The notes under the pieces: model-generated | What the model was told of the DNA's origin: nothing | The model's input: the letters and a program-made list of their open reading frames with translations, nothing else | The model's database searches: none | Made by a program: the position numbers and the translations under genes | In this document: piece after piece, positions 47,044-57,438 of the stretch | Layout: each line of letters starts with the position of its first letter | How positions within the stretch are numbered: position 1 is the first letter of the stretch | From: Chlorophyllum brunneum | Taxonomy: Eukaryota; Basidiomycota; Agaricomycetes; Agaricales; Agaricaceae | Direction: 5' to 3' | NCBI GenBank assembly: GCA_963576785.1 | Contig: OY756149.1 | Span: 1,736,001-1,800,000 of the forward strand | Length of the DNA stretch: 64,000 bases

Positions 47044-48589
47044 TTAGTCAACAGAGATCTCTTGTACATCTTGTCCCTCCACAGGCGGTCCAAGTTGGAT
47101 CGTAAGCGTCAAAACTCCTTTCTTCATCTTCGCCAACACGTCTTCACGCTACAATAAAACAAAAACCAGAGACGAGAATGAATATCAAATATCTTCTTTG
47201 CCCACTCACAAATTGATCGGATTCAAGGATGGTGGTGGGTAAAAGAATAAAAAAAACGCACTTTTAAATTAGAAGGAACAACAAACGTCCTCATAAACTC
47301 CCCAAACTTCCTTTCCCTCGTACACGCCTCCGGAAACAATTTCACCACTTCAATCCTCGGCACCGGAAGCATCGGATCCAAAACACCATACACTTTCAAC
47401 AATCTCACTCGATTATGACGAGACGTCATTAATGAAACCTTCACATCCCTTTTATCCACTCCTGGAAGCTCTAACATGGCTGTGAGTGTACCGGTTTCGG
47501 GATCGTAATTCGTATCGGCTCTGATCATGTATCTTTTTCTTGGATTTTGATGTTGTTGATGGTGTTGTTGGATTGATGAAGGGGGATTGTCGGGTACTTG
47601 AGGCGAAGCGTGAAGAAGTGTTGATTGTTGTAGTTGTACAACTGGCGATCTGGAGAAAATGCAAAAAGTCAGTATTCAGGATATCACGAGAACACAAGCC
47701 CAGGAAAAACAAAAAGACAACAAGGGATCTCGTACCCCGTGACAGATCCAAATCCCATTCTACCAGAAGCACTAGCAGGAGAAGGGAAAGTAGAAGTCAT
47801 AGCAGACTGAACGACTGAAGAAGTAGAATGTACCGACGGTGGTGGAACCGTCGGTACTAAGTTATGATGAACAAATCTCAACGGTACCGATACCGATCCT
47901 TGTGTATCTCTTGGTATCGTCCCAGATACCGAAGTCGACCTATTCATTCCAGCGGCAGCAGCGACAGTGGAAGACGAAGAACCAGCTCCAGTTCCAGACG
48001 TATTTGGTGTTGTCGTACTCTGAGGCCTCTGATAAGGAGTCGCCAAAGACTGATGAAATTGTCTCGTCGAACGCGCAGAACGCATAACCATCTGAGAACC
48101 ACCACCACTCCCCAAAGGACCACTACCACCAGTTATAGGCGTTTGTTTCGTTACACCACTGGCACTGCTGCTGCTAGCTTGATGGTCAACAATACCGAAC
48201 ATACTAAGCAAGTCGTTTCCAGGCATTTCTAACCTTCCTTCAGCGGACCTATTAAGATCACGGTGTATATGATGAAGGTGGATTGGTGCATGATCAACAG
48301 TTCCATGCTCAAGAGAGCCAGAAGGTTGACCCGAAGTCTCCAGAGGCTGTGCATCCTCCAAGTGGATAAGCTGGAAAGTCGGCGTAGGCTGAGTTGGTGA
48401 ATGCTGAAGAGGCTGCTGTTCTTGCGATTGCTGTTGTTGCTGTAATGTCGGTTGCTGCTGCTGTTGTTGTTGTTGGAGCTGCTGTTGTTCTTGTTCACGC
48501 TCAACAGTCTCCCATTGAGGGAAATCAATAGGCGTTGGTGGTGTAGAATAACTTTCACCAGAAGTAAATTGTCCGTATGGGTACGACAT
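47044..48589 (-). CDS. Small heat-shock protein (HSP20/alpha-crystallin domain) with a long low-complexity N terminus
   Basis: Holdase chaperone family that binds unfolding proteins under stress. The ATG at 48589 gives MSYPYGQFTSGESY. About 330 residues precede the crystallin domain; they are rich in Gln (tract encoded at 48418-48500), Ser, Thr and Pro, so much longer than in classical HSP20s. After an intron (about 47650-47730) comes QNPRKRYMIRADTNYDPETG, then the domain core LTAMLELPGVDKRDVKVSLM, TFVVPSNLK and, past another intron (about 47150-47260), EDVLAKMKKGVLTLTIQL, the last core strand. The end is QEISVD with TAA at 47046-47044. No clear heat-shock element array was seen upstream, so stress regulation is unproven. 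Confidence 0.85.
48418..48500 (-). repeat. CAG/CAA-type trinucleotide tract coding for polyglutamine
   Basis: On the minus strand a run of mixed CAG and CAA codons encodes a long Gln-rich tract near residue 30-60 of the HSP20-type protein. Codon mixing suggests selection for the amino acid as well as repeat expansion. Confidence 0.8.
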
Positions 48590-49104
48590 GGCGGTTTGAA
48601 CGAAACCCGGAAACAGGAGGGGACTGCGCCTTAAATACCTCCAGGTCACTTTGAGTCACTTTTCCCAGAGTAACGCTTCCGGTAACAGCAAATGCAGCGA
48701 ACAATGGGGACATCAGTTGGACATGTGGCGGGGTGAACTCCGGAACACAGCATCTATCAGCCAATCACCGAGCCTCGGCAGGGCGGGCCGAGATGGGACC
48801 CTGGGAACCGCGCGCCACGTCGGGTTCACGTGATGCGCCACATACCATATCGGGTAGTAAGCCGCTCTTCCGGCGGGGAGTCCCGACGTCGCTGTTGCCT
48901 CGTTGGGTCGAATCATTCTACCGCCGCACCGCCCCGCCTATCGCGCTCCCTTATCATTACGTCGGTTTACGTATGGTGTGGAGATCACAGCTCATTATGA
49001 TTCATGATTATTGTTGATACCCATTATCATAATACAGTAAGTTACACCTCATTCGGAACAAAAAAACAATGGGCTATCACCTTGAATAAATAAAACCTGA
49101 CTCT
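48590..49104 (-). promoter_or_regulatory. GC-rich upstream region of the HSP20-type gene with an E-box
   Basis: Bases 48770-48960 are notably GC-rich. A palindromic CACGTG lies at 48827-48832, about 240 bp upstream of the start. The left-reading coiled-coil gene ends at 49105, so this interval also holds its 3' flank. Function of the E-box is inference. Confidence 0.35.
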
Positions 49105-50450
49105 TCAGTTCTCAGAGTCAAAAAAACCAATCCTGAACCCGCCGACTCGGAAACCCCGAACGCGATTTGTAGACGGAGCTTCTGTCGTGTTTGAAGTGAT
49201 GGAGTGGCTACCCGCGCGACTCCTTGGCATCAACATGCCTGATTCTGCGATTCGTCCACCACGTTCGGTGCTAACACGAGATCCACTCGCGTTGCCAGTC
49301 CGATGATTTCCCGTCTCAGCCGTACGGTTCGAACTCCTCCTTGCCAAAGAGTTTCGTCTACTCGAAGGCTCTACAGGCGAGTGGGACGGCATTCCATGTT
49401 GACCCAAGGTCGACACCGTCGGCGATCCAACAGAAGAGGCAAGCGACGGAGGCGGTACAGAAGGATACGTGAGAGTCTGGGTGGCCACCATCGCGTTGTG
49501 GATGGTCCAAGACTCTGATGAACCTGGACTTGTGATGTTTGTATTGGTACTGATATAACTTGCAGGATTTGTTGACGTGACAGGTGAAAATGGGAATGGG
49601 GAGTCCGCTGAGGACGGTGAATGTGAGAGCGGAGTATTCGTTTCGGAAAGGTGATTGTGGACGGGCCGATAAAGTTGCGATGCGGGGCGAGGTATGGGAA
49701 CGCCATTTGTAGCTGGCCGTGAGGCGGACGGGCCAGCTGAAGGATGGCGAATAACCGAGGTTGGTGAAGCAGGACTTGACAAAGAACCTGTTCTGTGGTG
49801 GGTAGATTGAGATAAGGGGTCGGATGAGTGTCCAATTAGATCGTCTACAGCCAGACCCAGCTGTGGGAAGAAAGCCGATAAATTAGCCTGGCCATTAATT
49901 AGCTCAAGAAGCACGCACCCGCCGCCTGTGGTCTATGAGCTCCTCGCGATAGATGTCATTCAGACGAGTTGCCCGAACATAATTCCTTTCAGCAGTGACA
50001 AGCCTATTCCTCAGCTGCTCGTTTTCCTTCTTAAGCGCCTCCAACATGGTCTCAAAGGTAGGGTCTGCAGGGTCCGCTGGAGAGCGAATTCCAAACCTCG
50101 CCTCTGGGGATATACTGACACTCATCATCCCATTACTACCAGAGCCAGCATTTTCTTGTTGTTGCAGCTGGGCCAGCCTCAGCGTCGTGAGTTCTCGTGT
50201 GAGCCGATTGACATGAGACTCTGATTCCGCCTCGAGCGTATTCTCCAGTCCAATTTTCTCCTGACGTAGCTACACAGACTCGGCCTCAACATAACACCCA
50301 ACCAAAAGCCTCCAACTCGCTTACCTGTTCCAGCTTTCTCGAAAGCAGATTCACGATTCGTTCCTCCTCAGCCTCGTATGCATTGATGAGATCCTCCTGA
50401 CGACTAGTCGAGCTTGTTGAAAGACGACGAATGGGAGGTGAAATGGACAT
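49105..50450 (-). CDS. Coiled-coil protein of the CCDC6/DUF2046 type
   Basis: The ATG at 50450 gives MSISPPIRRLSTSSTSRQ. Then come heptad-rich segments INAYEAEEERIVNLLSRKL, IGLENTLEAESESHVNRL and LEALKKENEQLRNRL. The wording closely follows human CCDC6, with its repeated EEE-x-L-x-N-x-L-x-R-K-L and LENTLE-x-E blocks. The C-terminal half is a long Ser/Pro-rich disordered tail with Arg/Ser patches (PSSRRNSLARRSSNRT) and ends GGFRIGFFDSEN at 49105. Two introns (about 50272-50323 and 49862-49915) interrupt it. CCDC6 is a largely cytosolic phosphoprotein linked to DNA-damage signalling in animals; whether that holds in fungi is unknown. No lesion is seen. Confidence 0.78.
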
Positions 50451-50677
50451 TGGGGACGGGGCTGAAGGCAGAGGAGCGGATTTACGTGGAACAAGACAAG
50501 AGAGGCATTCTGTGATTTAGCCGAGTATAGCGATCGAGCTACCGGAATGCCCGGCGGACGCCAGGACAACCGCGTGGCTCATCCGACTGCAGGCACATCT
50601 TTCCCAGAACCCGCTCTTCATTTAAGTCTCCATTCAGTTCTCTCCCGGACATGATCGTCTTTGTACAATGACGTGAC

Positions 50678-51700
50678 TTATTTCTCAAACTGCACCACTA
50701 CCCCATCGCCAGCTCTTTTACGCAGTGCCTGCTCGACCCGTCCACATCCAGCTCCCAGTCCCTGAACGATCAGGGCCAACTCCTACTCCAATGTTCCAGG
50801 AATACTCCCCCAATCAAACGATTCAAACAACACAGTTGGAATTCCAAAAAGCACAAGCATATTGCGTGCCTCTGGATCAACTTTAACAATCACCTCCAAT
50901 CTCTGCACGTACGGACACGTCGTTATACACTCCCAACGACTGTCTCCAAGGCCTCCAGCTCATCATTCCGATTCGACGGACCGACTCGGAACCCAGTGAT
51001 ACGGATAGACCAAAGATCGTCACAGGAACTCAAATCCAGGGACTTCAGGAACTCTACATCTGTTCACAAGTCATTATTCCGAAGAGCCGATATAATCTTT
51101 GTTACTTACCTCAATGCCCCGATATATCGATATGCAGTTGTGCAATACCCGAGTCAACAATTTTGAACAATTTCTTCAAAAGTTTTACACCCGCTCTTCC
51201 TCGTGCACCAAATCCTCAAATTCCTCACAGGATAATGCCCCACCAACAACCACGGTAAAACCTCAAACTGATCCTCAACACCAATCTCCAACGACAAGAT
51301 CCTCATCATCCCCTCACACTTCATCTTCATCCACCAAATTCAAATCCAACGACGACGACGACGAAGTCCCGAATATAGACAATTCTCCAAGCTAAGAAAG
51401 TCCACATATCCACTGCACCACTCTCCCACAAACATACTCTTCTCAATCTCCACTTTTCGTACACCCTTCAACTCATCAAACAACCAGCGCTGAAGTAGTT
51501 CCCTTCCAATTGGTAGTGCCTTAAGTGAGTTACGACCAGTTGGATAAGAATTCTACTTCGTCCCATTCCGTCCCAACTGCAGACATCCCAAAACCAATGC
51601 AATCGTCGAAAGAGGATTATCGAGCACCTCCAACAGCTCGTAGAGGTCTCCATATCCAACACTGAGCGTCGAAAAATTTACACATTACACGGCGGACAGG
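50678..51700 (-). pseudogene. Relic of a multi-exon gene, possibly of the F-box/LRR type
   Basis: Several minus-strand exon-like pieces in shifting frames: RWLFDELKGVRKVEIEKS and GEWCSGYVDFLSLENC (about 51530-51390), LDLSSCDDLWSIRITGFRVG (about 51050-50960), and VKVDPEARNMLVLFG with PTVLFESFDWGSIPG (about 50900-50790). An in-frame TAG at 50785-50783 interrupts the last piece, and the frame ends at 50678. The style resembles leucine-rich C-terminal regions of agaric F-box proteins, but no F-box remains. It could alternatively be a live gene with exons I have not joined. Confidence 0.42.
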
Positions 51701-52124
51701 AAGGGAGAAATATCCACCCTGTAAAGCTACATGCTGCTAACGCCCACTGGTCATTCCAAAGATGTCCGATAATACAGTCAATGGTTTCGCGAGGGAGATT
51801 GTATATCCCAATCTGTCCTATCGCGAAGCAACTGTCAGTTTGAAGAGATGTGGGTCAACGACTCGCTTCACGTTTTCAAGGTGACAACGAAGCAGTGAGG
51901 CGATCCGAGTCGGAGAGCCGCACACCTTGGTCTTTTATCACATCAGGGCCGACAAACGTTAGACCATTTATCGCTCCAACTTCCCGGCGGCACCGTAAGG
52001 AGTGTAGATTATTCGGATTGACCATTGACGACTAGAACGGATAAAGGAAGCTAAATATATAGACCAGCCAGTTACGGAACACGAAAAAAAGAAGACGCAA
52101 CACCATCGCATATTATCACAACTA
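51701..52124. other. Intergenic region before the ChAPs gene stop
   Basis: No gene is recognised. One short plus-strand frame (51850-52035) has no family resemblance. The 3' flank of the ChAPs gene probably occupies the right side. Confidence 0.35.
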
Positions 52125-54910
52125 TCAAAAATCAGATCCCTCAATCTTGAAAACTTTACCATATTCCAAATAACTCTCCATGATCTTCATAATTGCTTCC
52201 GGGAGACCCATACTCAATAATGTAAACTTGATCTTTGCGTGACCATGTAGCTGCCCGAGTTTGAAGAAACTGCGGGATATATTGGCGGGATACTGAAACG
52301 ATGTTTAGCACCTATCGAAGACGCATTTTTTCAATGAATGGTGATACGTACGGTCATCTCCGTATATTCGGCGTATTGATAAGCAGCAACGCGGATCGCT
52401 GTTTGGATTGTCCTCTGGATGTCACCTTCCTCCGCGTACATCTGCATTAGCTTCAACCACGGCTTAGCCGAATAGCGAGGTGTGTCTAAGCAACGTTGGT
52501 ACGCTTCTTTGGCTTCTTCTCTGTGATGTAGGCGTAATCCAAGGTCTCCAAGGATCTCCCATTCGTGGCCCGTTTTACGGTAGGCCACATGCTGGGTTTT
52601 AAAGTGGGCAACTTCTGCCCGGAAGATGGTCCAGACTCGAAGATCCTGAACACAAATAAGTCCGACAACTCCACAATTGCGGGAACGGTACATACCTCAT
52701 ATAGGACCATGAACAAATTATCCAGCCAACGCTCGCACAACCGCTTATTGCTAAAGGAGAATGGCTCTTGACCCTGACTGGGCGTCGTGTCTGAGGAACC
52801 CTTCTCTTCACCAGCGGCAGCCTGAACCGGTTTCTCCAAGCCCTGGACTTCTTGTGTTCCATTTTCCTGAGATTCGCCGTTTTCGGTGGAATGGCCAACG
52901 AGCGTCTCCTCTCGCGTTGCGCGATCGGATTCTGTTGAAACCCTAATTGTAGGAATCGGTATAGGTCCATCATTCCCGTCGTCCACATCGGCAGCCGAAT
53001 CACCATTGGGAGTAGAGGGTGAAAGCATTCCTCGAGTAGAAGCATTATCATCTGCATGAACAGTCCCATCCTCGTGAATCACCACTTTACCGACATCACC
53101 ATCCACACTGGCTTCCTTACCGGATCCGTTCACAGTAGTCACTTTCTGAATATCCGACTGTGCCTTCTGCATGCGGTACTCTTCTTCCATAACGAAAACG
53201 CTGCTCCGTGTCTTCAAAAGTTCGTCCCAGCCGATCTGGGAGACAAGTCGAGTCAGAAGGGAGTATGCCCTTGCCCAGGTGCCTCGGAGACCAGGGGCGG
53301 GTAATCGTTGCAACGCGGGATCCGCCTACAGGACAATCAGCACTGACTCGGTTGCGCAACGGTTAGTCTAACCTCATCGTCTTCTGTCTTCGTTTTGTCT
53401 GGGAGAATTTCGCCGATGGTGCGGAGGAAGGGAAGATGAATTTTAGCAGGTGATAGGGGGCGGTGCATATCCCGACCATTAAACGTGAACATGGGGCAGG
53501 AGTTCAAGGTAAGGAGAGCCTATGCTTTGGAGTTAGGTGCGCCGGTCGTCGGTGTGCAAAAAATTTGGCGTACTGATTCATATTGACCGAGATCGATGTA
53601 CAAATCCGTCAACTTCTCCCAGGTAACAAATTCACTAGGCGCGCAGTTGACGGCTTGACGTGCCAATTTTAAAGCCCACTCTAGCTTGCCCTTGGAACGC
53701 AAAAAGTCACATTGCACGTGAATAAGGGTATGGGATTGGGGGGTCTGTTTCATGGCGGAGGATATGATTTGGACTGCTTTGACCTCCTCGTCTGCCATTG
53801 GATTAATCGCGGGTAAAGGATGAAGGAGGGTGTCACTTACTCATCCCGATATACGCCCTCGCTAGCAATGATGCAACATCTGGCTCCCGCGCAGCGATCT
53901 TCTCGAAGAGGTTAGCGGCAGGTTGGTACCTTCCACTATCCCCAAAGTACTTCATGATACCAGCGGTGAGGTGATTAGAGACGATGGACGCCACCTGAAT
54001 TTCAGGATCCGAGCCAACCTGCCAGCCTGCGTGGCGTTGTCAGAAGCTGTACGCACTCGTATGTGTGGTTCATACCTTTGTCAAACAATGCTTCAGCTGC
54101 CTGTAGGAAACGTATTTCACCTTCGGGCGTAGTTATGGGATCGAGTTTGCGATAGGCCTCTAGATGGTAATTGGGGTCGTCGGAGTAGAGGATAGCTCGT
54201 AGGAGGGCTGATATGTAAGTTTCTTGCCATATATCAGGAGTTGCTTCGTGTCTGGAGGGATTCTCAACTGATAGCTGAGGTTTATATGGGATATATGCAC
54301 ACCTTTCGCCGCGTAAGTCAATCACGTATGCATGCACTCCTCCAGGTATCTTGACGTCAACACGAACGTCGACGCGCGAGAAAGCGTTGAAACAACTGTA
54401 TATACACTCAGTTGTTGCGAAGTGATAAGATCTGCGTCGCCACACATACCAGTAACATCCATTCCGAACCTTCCAAGCGGCGGGTTTTGAGAACCATGCG
54501 ATATTATCTTCGATAGCGTACGTGAGTGAGTTGATGTATGCAGCCAAAGACGCAGACGATGAGGCGTCAACTCCAGAGACAAAGTGGTATGAACCAAGCT
54601 GCAGGGTGCATGAGTTTTATGCCGGGTGTCGGAAAGAAGGGACAGTACCTCTCGCTGGCCGCTCTTGCCAGTGCTCTTGACGACGTGACACAAGTCGGGT
54701 GGCCCTAGTTCACGGAATGTTGCTAGAGTACACGTCAGATGCTAAGAACATGGTCTCCAATGTATAATGCTCATACCAAGGCTTTCTGTCCGTGCTGTGA
54801 GTGATTCCCCTAGTTCCACCTGAAAACCATGTCAGAGAAAACAGACAGAGTAGGAGAGACCAACATACCTCAAAAAGCTCTGGGACGTCCTTGAACGTCG
54901 CCTCCGCCAT
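52125..54910 (-). CDS. ChAPs-family protein (Chs5-Arf1 binding; exomer cargo adaptor, Bch1/Bud7/Chs6 type)
   Basis: ChAPs proteins, with Chs5, form the exomer coat at the trans-Golgi that carries selected cargo such as chitin synthase to the plasma membrane. The ATG at 54910 gives MAEATFKDVPELFE. Diagnostic blocks follow: LGPPDLCHVVK, GSYHFVSGVDASS, YINSLTYAIEDNIAW, SCFNAFSRVDVRVDVKIPGG, a TPR-rich middle (AREPDVASLLARAYIGMNEE, KLEWALKLARQAVNCAPSEF, TWEKLTDLYIDLGQYESALL) and the late block WLDNLFMVLYEDLRVWTIFR. A fungal insertion of about 130 residues, acidic and low-complexity, separates the last two. The end is MESYLEYGKVFKIEGSDF with TGA at 52127-52125. About eight introns. No disruption is seen. 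Confidence 0.92.
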
Positions 54911-55156
54911 CGGTGACGACGTTGAGACTAAAGGCAAAGGTTTGTTTGGCAATTGTTTGTGCGACTGTGATGTTGGCGCGTTTGTCCAAACAAGTGATGG
55001 AACGACGACAGTGGTTGCAAACAACACAACAAATGCAAGGCTCACTCTGCAAAGGCTGTGAGAACAAGGAAGCCTGGAACACAGCCGTTGCAGATACCAA
55101 AGCTCGTGAGAATCTCCTTTGAATACCCGGACCGCTTACGATCCAAATCCATGGCT

Positions 55157-55229
55157 GGTCGAATGGTCTAGTGGTTATGATTTCTGTCTCACACACAGGA
55201 GGTCCCCGGTTCGACCCCGGGTTCGACCA
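55157..55229 (+). tRNA. tRNA-Val, anticodon CAC
   Basis: A 73-nt gene without intron. The acceptor stem GGTCGAA pairs perfectly with TTCGACC, followed by discriminator A. The anticodon loop CTCACAC places CAC at positions 34-36, reading the valine codon GUG. The T arm contains GGTTCGACCCC with the TTCGA motif, and the D arm has GGTCTAGTGGTTA, together giving box A and box B for RNA polymerase III. It is identical in sequence to the inverted copy at 57214-57286. Confidence 0.95.
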
Positions 55230-55231
55230 GA

Positions 55232-55236
55232 TTTTT
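55232..55236 (+). terminator. RNA polymerase III terminator (T5) of tRNA-Val
   Basis: Five T residues begin three bases after the mature 3' end of the tRNA, the usual Pol III stop signal. Confidence 0.8.
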
Positions 55237-55382
55237 GTCCGCCATTGTTTGTATGGCTGTGCACGTGCGTTGGTGATGCCACGAAGCTGCTAAGGAAAAT
55301 CAGCATCCTATTGCCATTGACTGCTTACCCTCGACTGGGCTGGGTCCTTGCATTTTTCTTCCCCCCTCCCCATCCCTCTGCT

Positions 55383-57051
55383 ATGATCGAGGACAAATAC
55401 ATTGGCCTGATACTTGCAGTCTCCGGTTCACTAGCAATTGGCACTAGTTTTATCATCACTAAAAAGGTAGCTGGCTTCTTCCATCTCCGATATCCAAGTT
55501 ATATTCAACATCGACTTTATATACAGGGTCTTAATGATGCTGCAGAGCGGAACGCATACGGCGCACAAGCGTCTGACAACCTTGCATACTTGAGGAATCC
55601 CATCTGGTGGGCTGGCATGTCGACATGTGCGTGTCGCTGTTCCCAGCCTTTGTCCTATCGTCCTGACCCGACCTCCCTACCCGTCCCGCGTACCTACGAA
55701 CAGTGGTGCTAGGTGAAAGTGAGTCCCATTCGACCCCTGCGGGCGTGCGCTTTGCTTAACCATGTTCCGCAGTCGCCAACTTTGCTGCGTATACTTTCGC
55801 CCCTCCAATATTGGTGACACCGCTAGGAGCTCTCAGCGTGCTAATCGGGTATATCCTTTCCTTTCTATCTTTAACCGGATCTCAGCCCTTTCAGTGCCGT
55901 GCTTGCTTCTTTCCTGCTCAATGAAGAACTTGGTCACCTAGGTCGTCTAGGTTGTACGCTGTGTTTGATCGGGTCCCTCATCATCATCCTCCATGCCCCC
56001 GAAGACAAACCCGTCGAAACCGTAGACGAAATCCTATACTATGCCATTCAACCAGGTCCGCAACAAACATTTTTACCTTGACCGAAGCTTTACTCAACTA
56101 CAATCACAACTACAGGTTTCCTGTTGTACTGCTTTACTGTCCTTGTATTCTCCCTCGTCATGATATACGCCGTCGTCCCTCGCTACGGTCGCTCTACCCC
56201 GATCGTTTACATCTCCATCTGTTCCGTCGTCGGCTCCGTCTCCGTCATGGCCATCAAAGGCTTTGGCGTCGCAGTCAAACTCACCTTTGGCGGCAACAAC
56301 CAATTTGACCACCCAAGCACCTACGTGTTCGGAATCGTCGTTGCTCTCTGTATCATCGTACAAATGAACTACTTCAACAAAGCCCTCGACACATTCTCTA
56401 CCAATGTGTAAGTTCTTCACACGACCACAAGGAAAGGAACACTGAGCTTTCTTTAGAGTAAATCCGATGTATTACGTTGGCTTCTCCTCAGCCACCATCC
56501 TCGCCTCTCTCATCCTCTTCCAAGGATTCAACACCACCGATGGAACCAACACCGTCTCCCTCCTCATGGGTTTCATAGTTACCTTCCTCGGTGTCCACCT
56601 CCTCAATATCTCTCGTGTCCCTCTCGCTCCCCTAGACCGTCATGGTCATTCCGCTCTTGAAGGTGGCCTCATGAACCCACGTCTCAGCATCCAAGGCCGA
56701 GCGTCTCTAGACGGTTGGAACGGCATTGCCCCCGACCAGAACGACGCTCCAGCAACAACATCCAGAGTGGGCGGCCACCATAGACGTAGTTCTTCTCTCT
56801 ACCGTAGCCAAACTCTGTTCAACGCCTATGATGGTCCCGATGGACTAGTAGGAACAGAAAACGTTGGATTGCATGAGTTGAGAGAAGAAGACGAATCCGA
56901 TGATGATGCTGATGAACGGACGCATCTCCACAATGGAAACGGAAACGGAAGTGCAAGACCAGGAAACTCAAAACCAAAATCACCAGGATCGCGAAGTCAG
57001 AGTCATTCACCGCTGGATCCGTCGCTGGGCGACATACGGTTAAACTCTTGA
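55383..57051 (+). CDS. NIPA-type magnesium transporter (DUF803)
   Basis: Integral membrane protein of the NIPA family, Mg2+ transporters related to the drug/metabolite transporter fold. The ATG at 55383 gives MIEDKYIGLILAVSGSLAIG with the first helix, then TSFIITKKGLNDAAERN across the first intron. Family blocks follow: LRNPIWWAGMSTLVLGEIAN, FAPPILVTPLGALSVLIGAV, LLNEELGHLGRLGCTLCLIG, FSLVMIYAVVPRYG, IVYISICSVVGSVSVMAIKG, YFNKALDTFSTNVVNPMYYV and LLMGFIVTFLGVHLLNISR, giving about nine helices. The C-terminal tail of about 160 residues is hydrophilic, Ser- and Asp-rich, and ends GDIRLNS at 57051. About six short introns. It lies between two inverted identical tRNA-Val genes. Confidence 0.93.
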
Positions 57052-57206
57052 CAATAATCGTTGGGTAGCAAAGTGGGGTTTTGTGTGTATATAATCATGC
57101 CATCAGTTTCCTGTGCTTCCGTTTTCGGTACATCACGTTCATACCCCGTCTACAATAATTAATAATTGGATCTATTGGATCTATTCCCGGTATGTGTCTG
57201 AGGTGC

Positions 57207-57211
57207 AAAAA
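57207..57211 (-). terminator. RNA polymerase III terminator (T5) of the second tRNA-Val
   Basis: AAAAA on the plus strand, hence five T residues just beyond the 3' end of the minus-strand tRNA. The flank GATTTTTG is the same as beside the first copy. Confidence 0.8.
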
Positions 57212-57213
57212 TC

Positions 57214-57286
57214 TGGTCGAACCCGGGGTCGAACCGGGGACCTCCTGTGTGTGAGACAGAAATCATAACCACTAGACCATTCGACC
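57214..57286 (-). tRNA. tRNA-Val, anticodon CAC (inverted identical copy)
   Basis: Reverse complement of the tRNA at 55157-55229 over all 73 bases, with the same acceptor stem, CAC anticodon loop and T arm. Identity extends a few bases on both sides (CT before, GATTTTTG after). The two genes point at each other across the transporter gene. Confidence 0.95.
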
Positions 57287-57438
57287 AGTTGAAGGGTAAT
57301 CCCATTGCCAAACCGATAACCTTTTATGTCCTAATTCCCATTCAAGATCACCATAGGTTGCTTCGCAGAAAATTCCCAGCCCTCAGCTACAATTTCATAA
57401 TGGAAGGTAGGTCCAGAGTAAAATTAAGCCTCAATCTC

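Noticed and set aside
46515..47093. Overlapping frames on both strands between epimerase and HSP20 genes
   Set aside because: Low complexity, no domain, and the interval is expected to be two convergent 3' ends.
47839..48232. Arg/Ser-rich plus-strand frames
   Set aside because: They are antisense shadows of the HSP20 leader, whose reading is supported by splice joins and the crystallin domain.
55119..55280. Extension of the transporter gene upstream through the tRNA
   Set aside because: The open frame crosses the tRNA-Val gene; the family N terminus starts at 55383.
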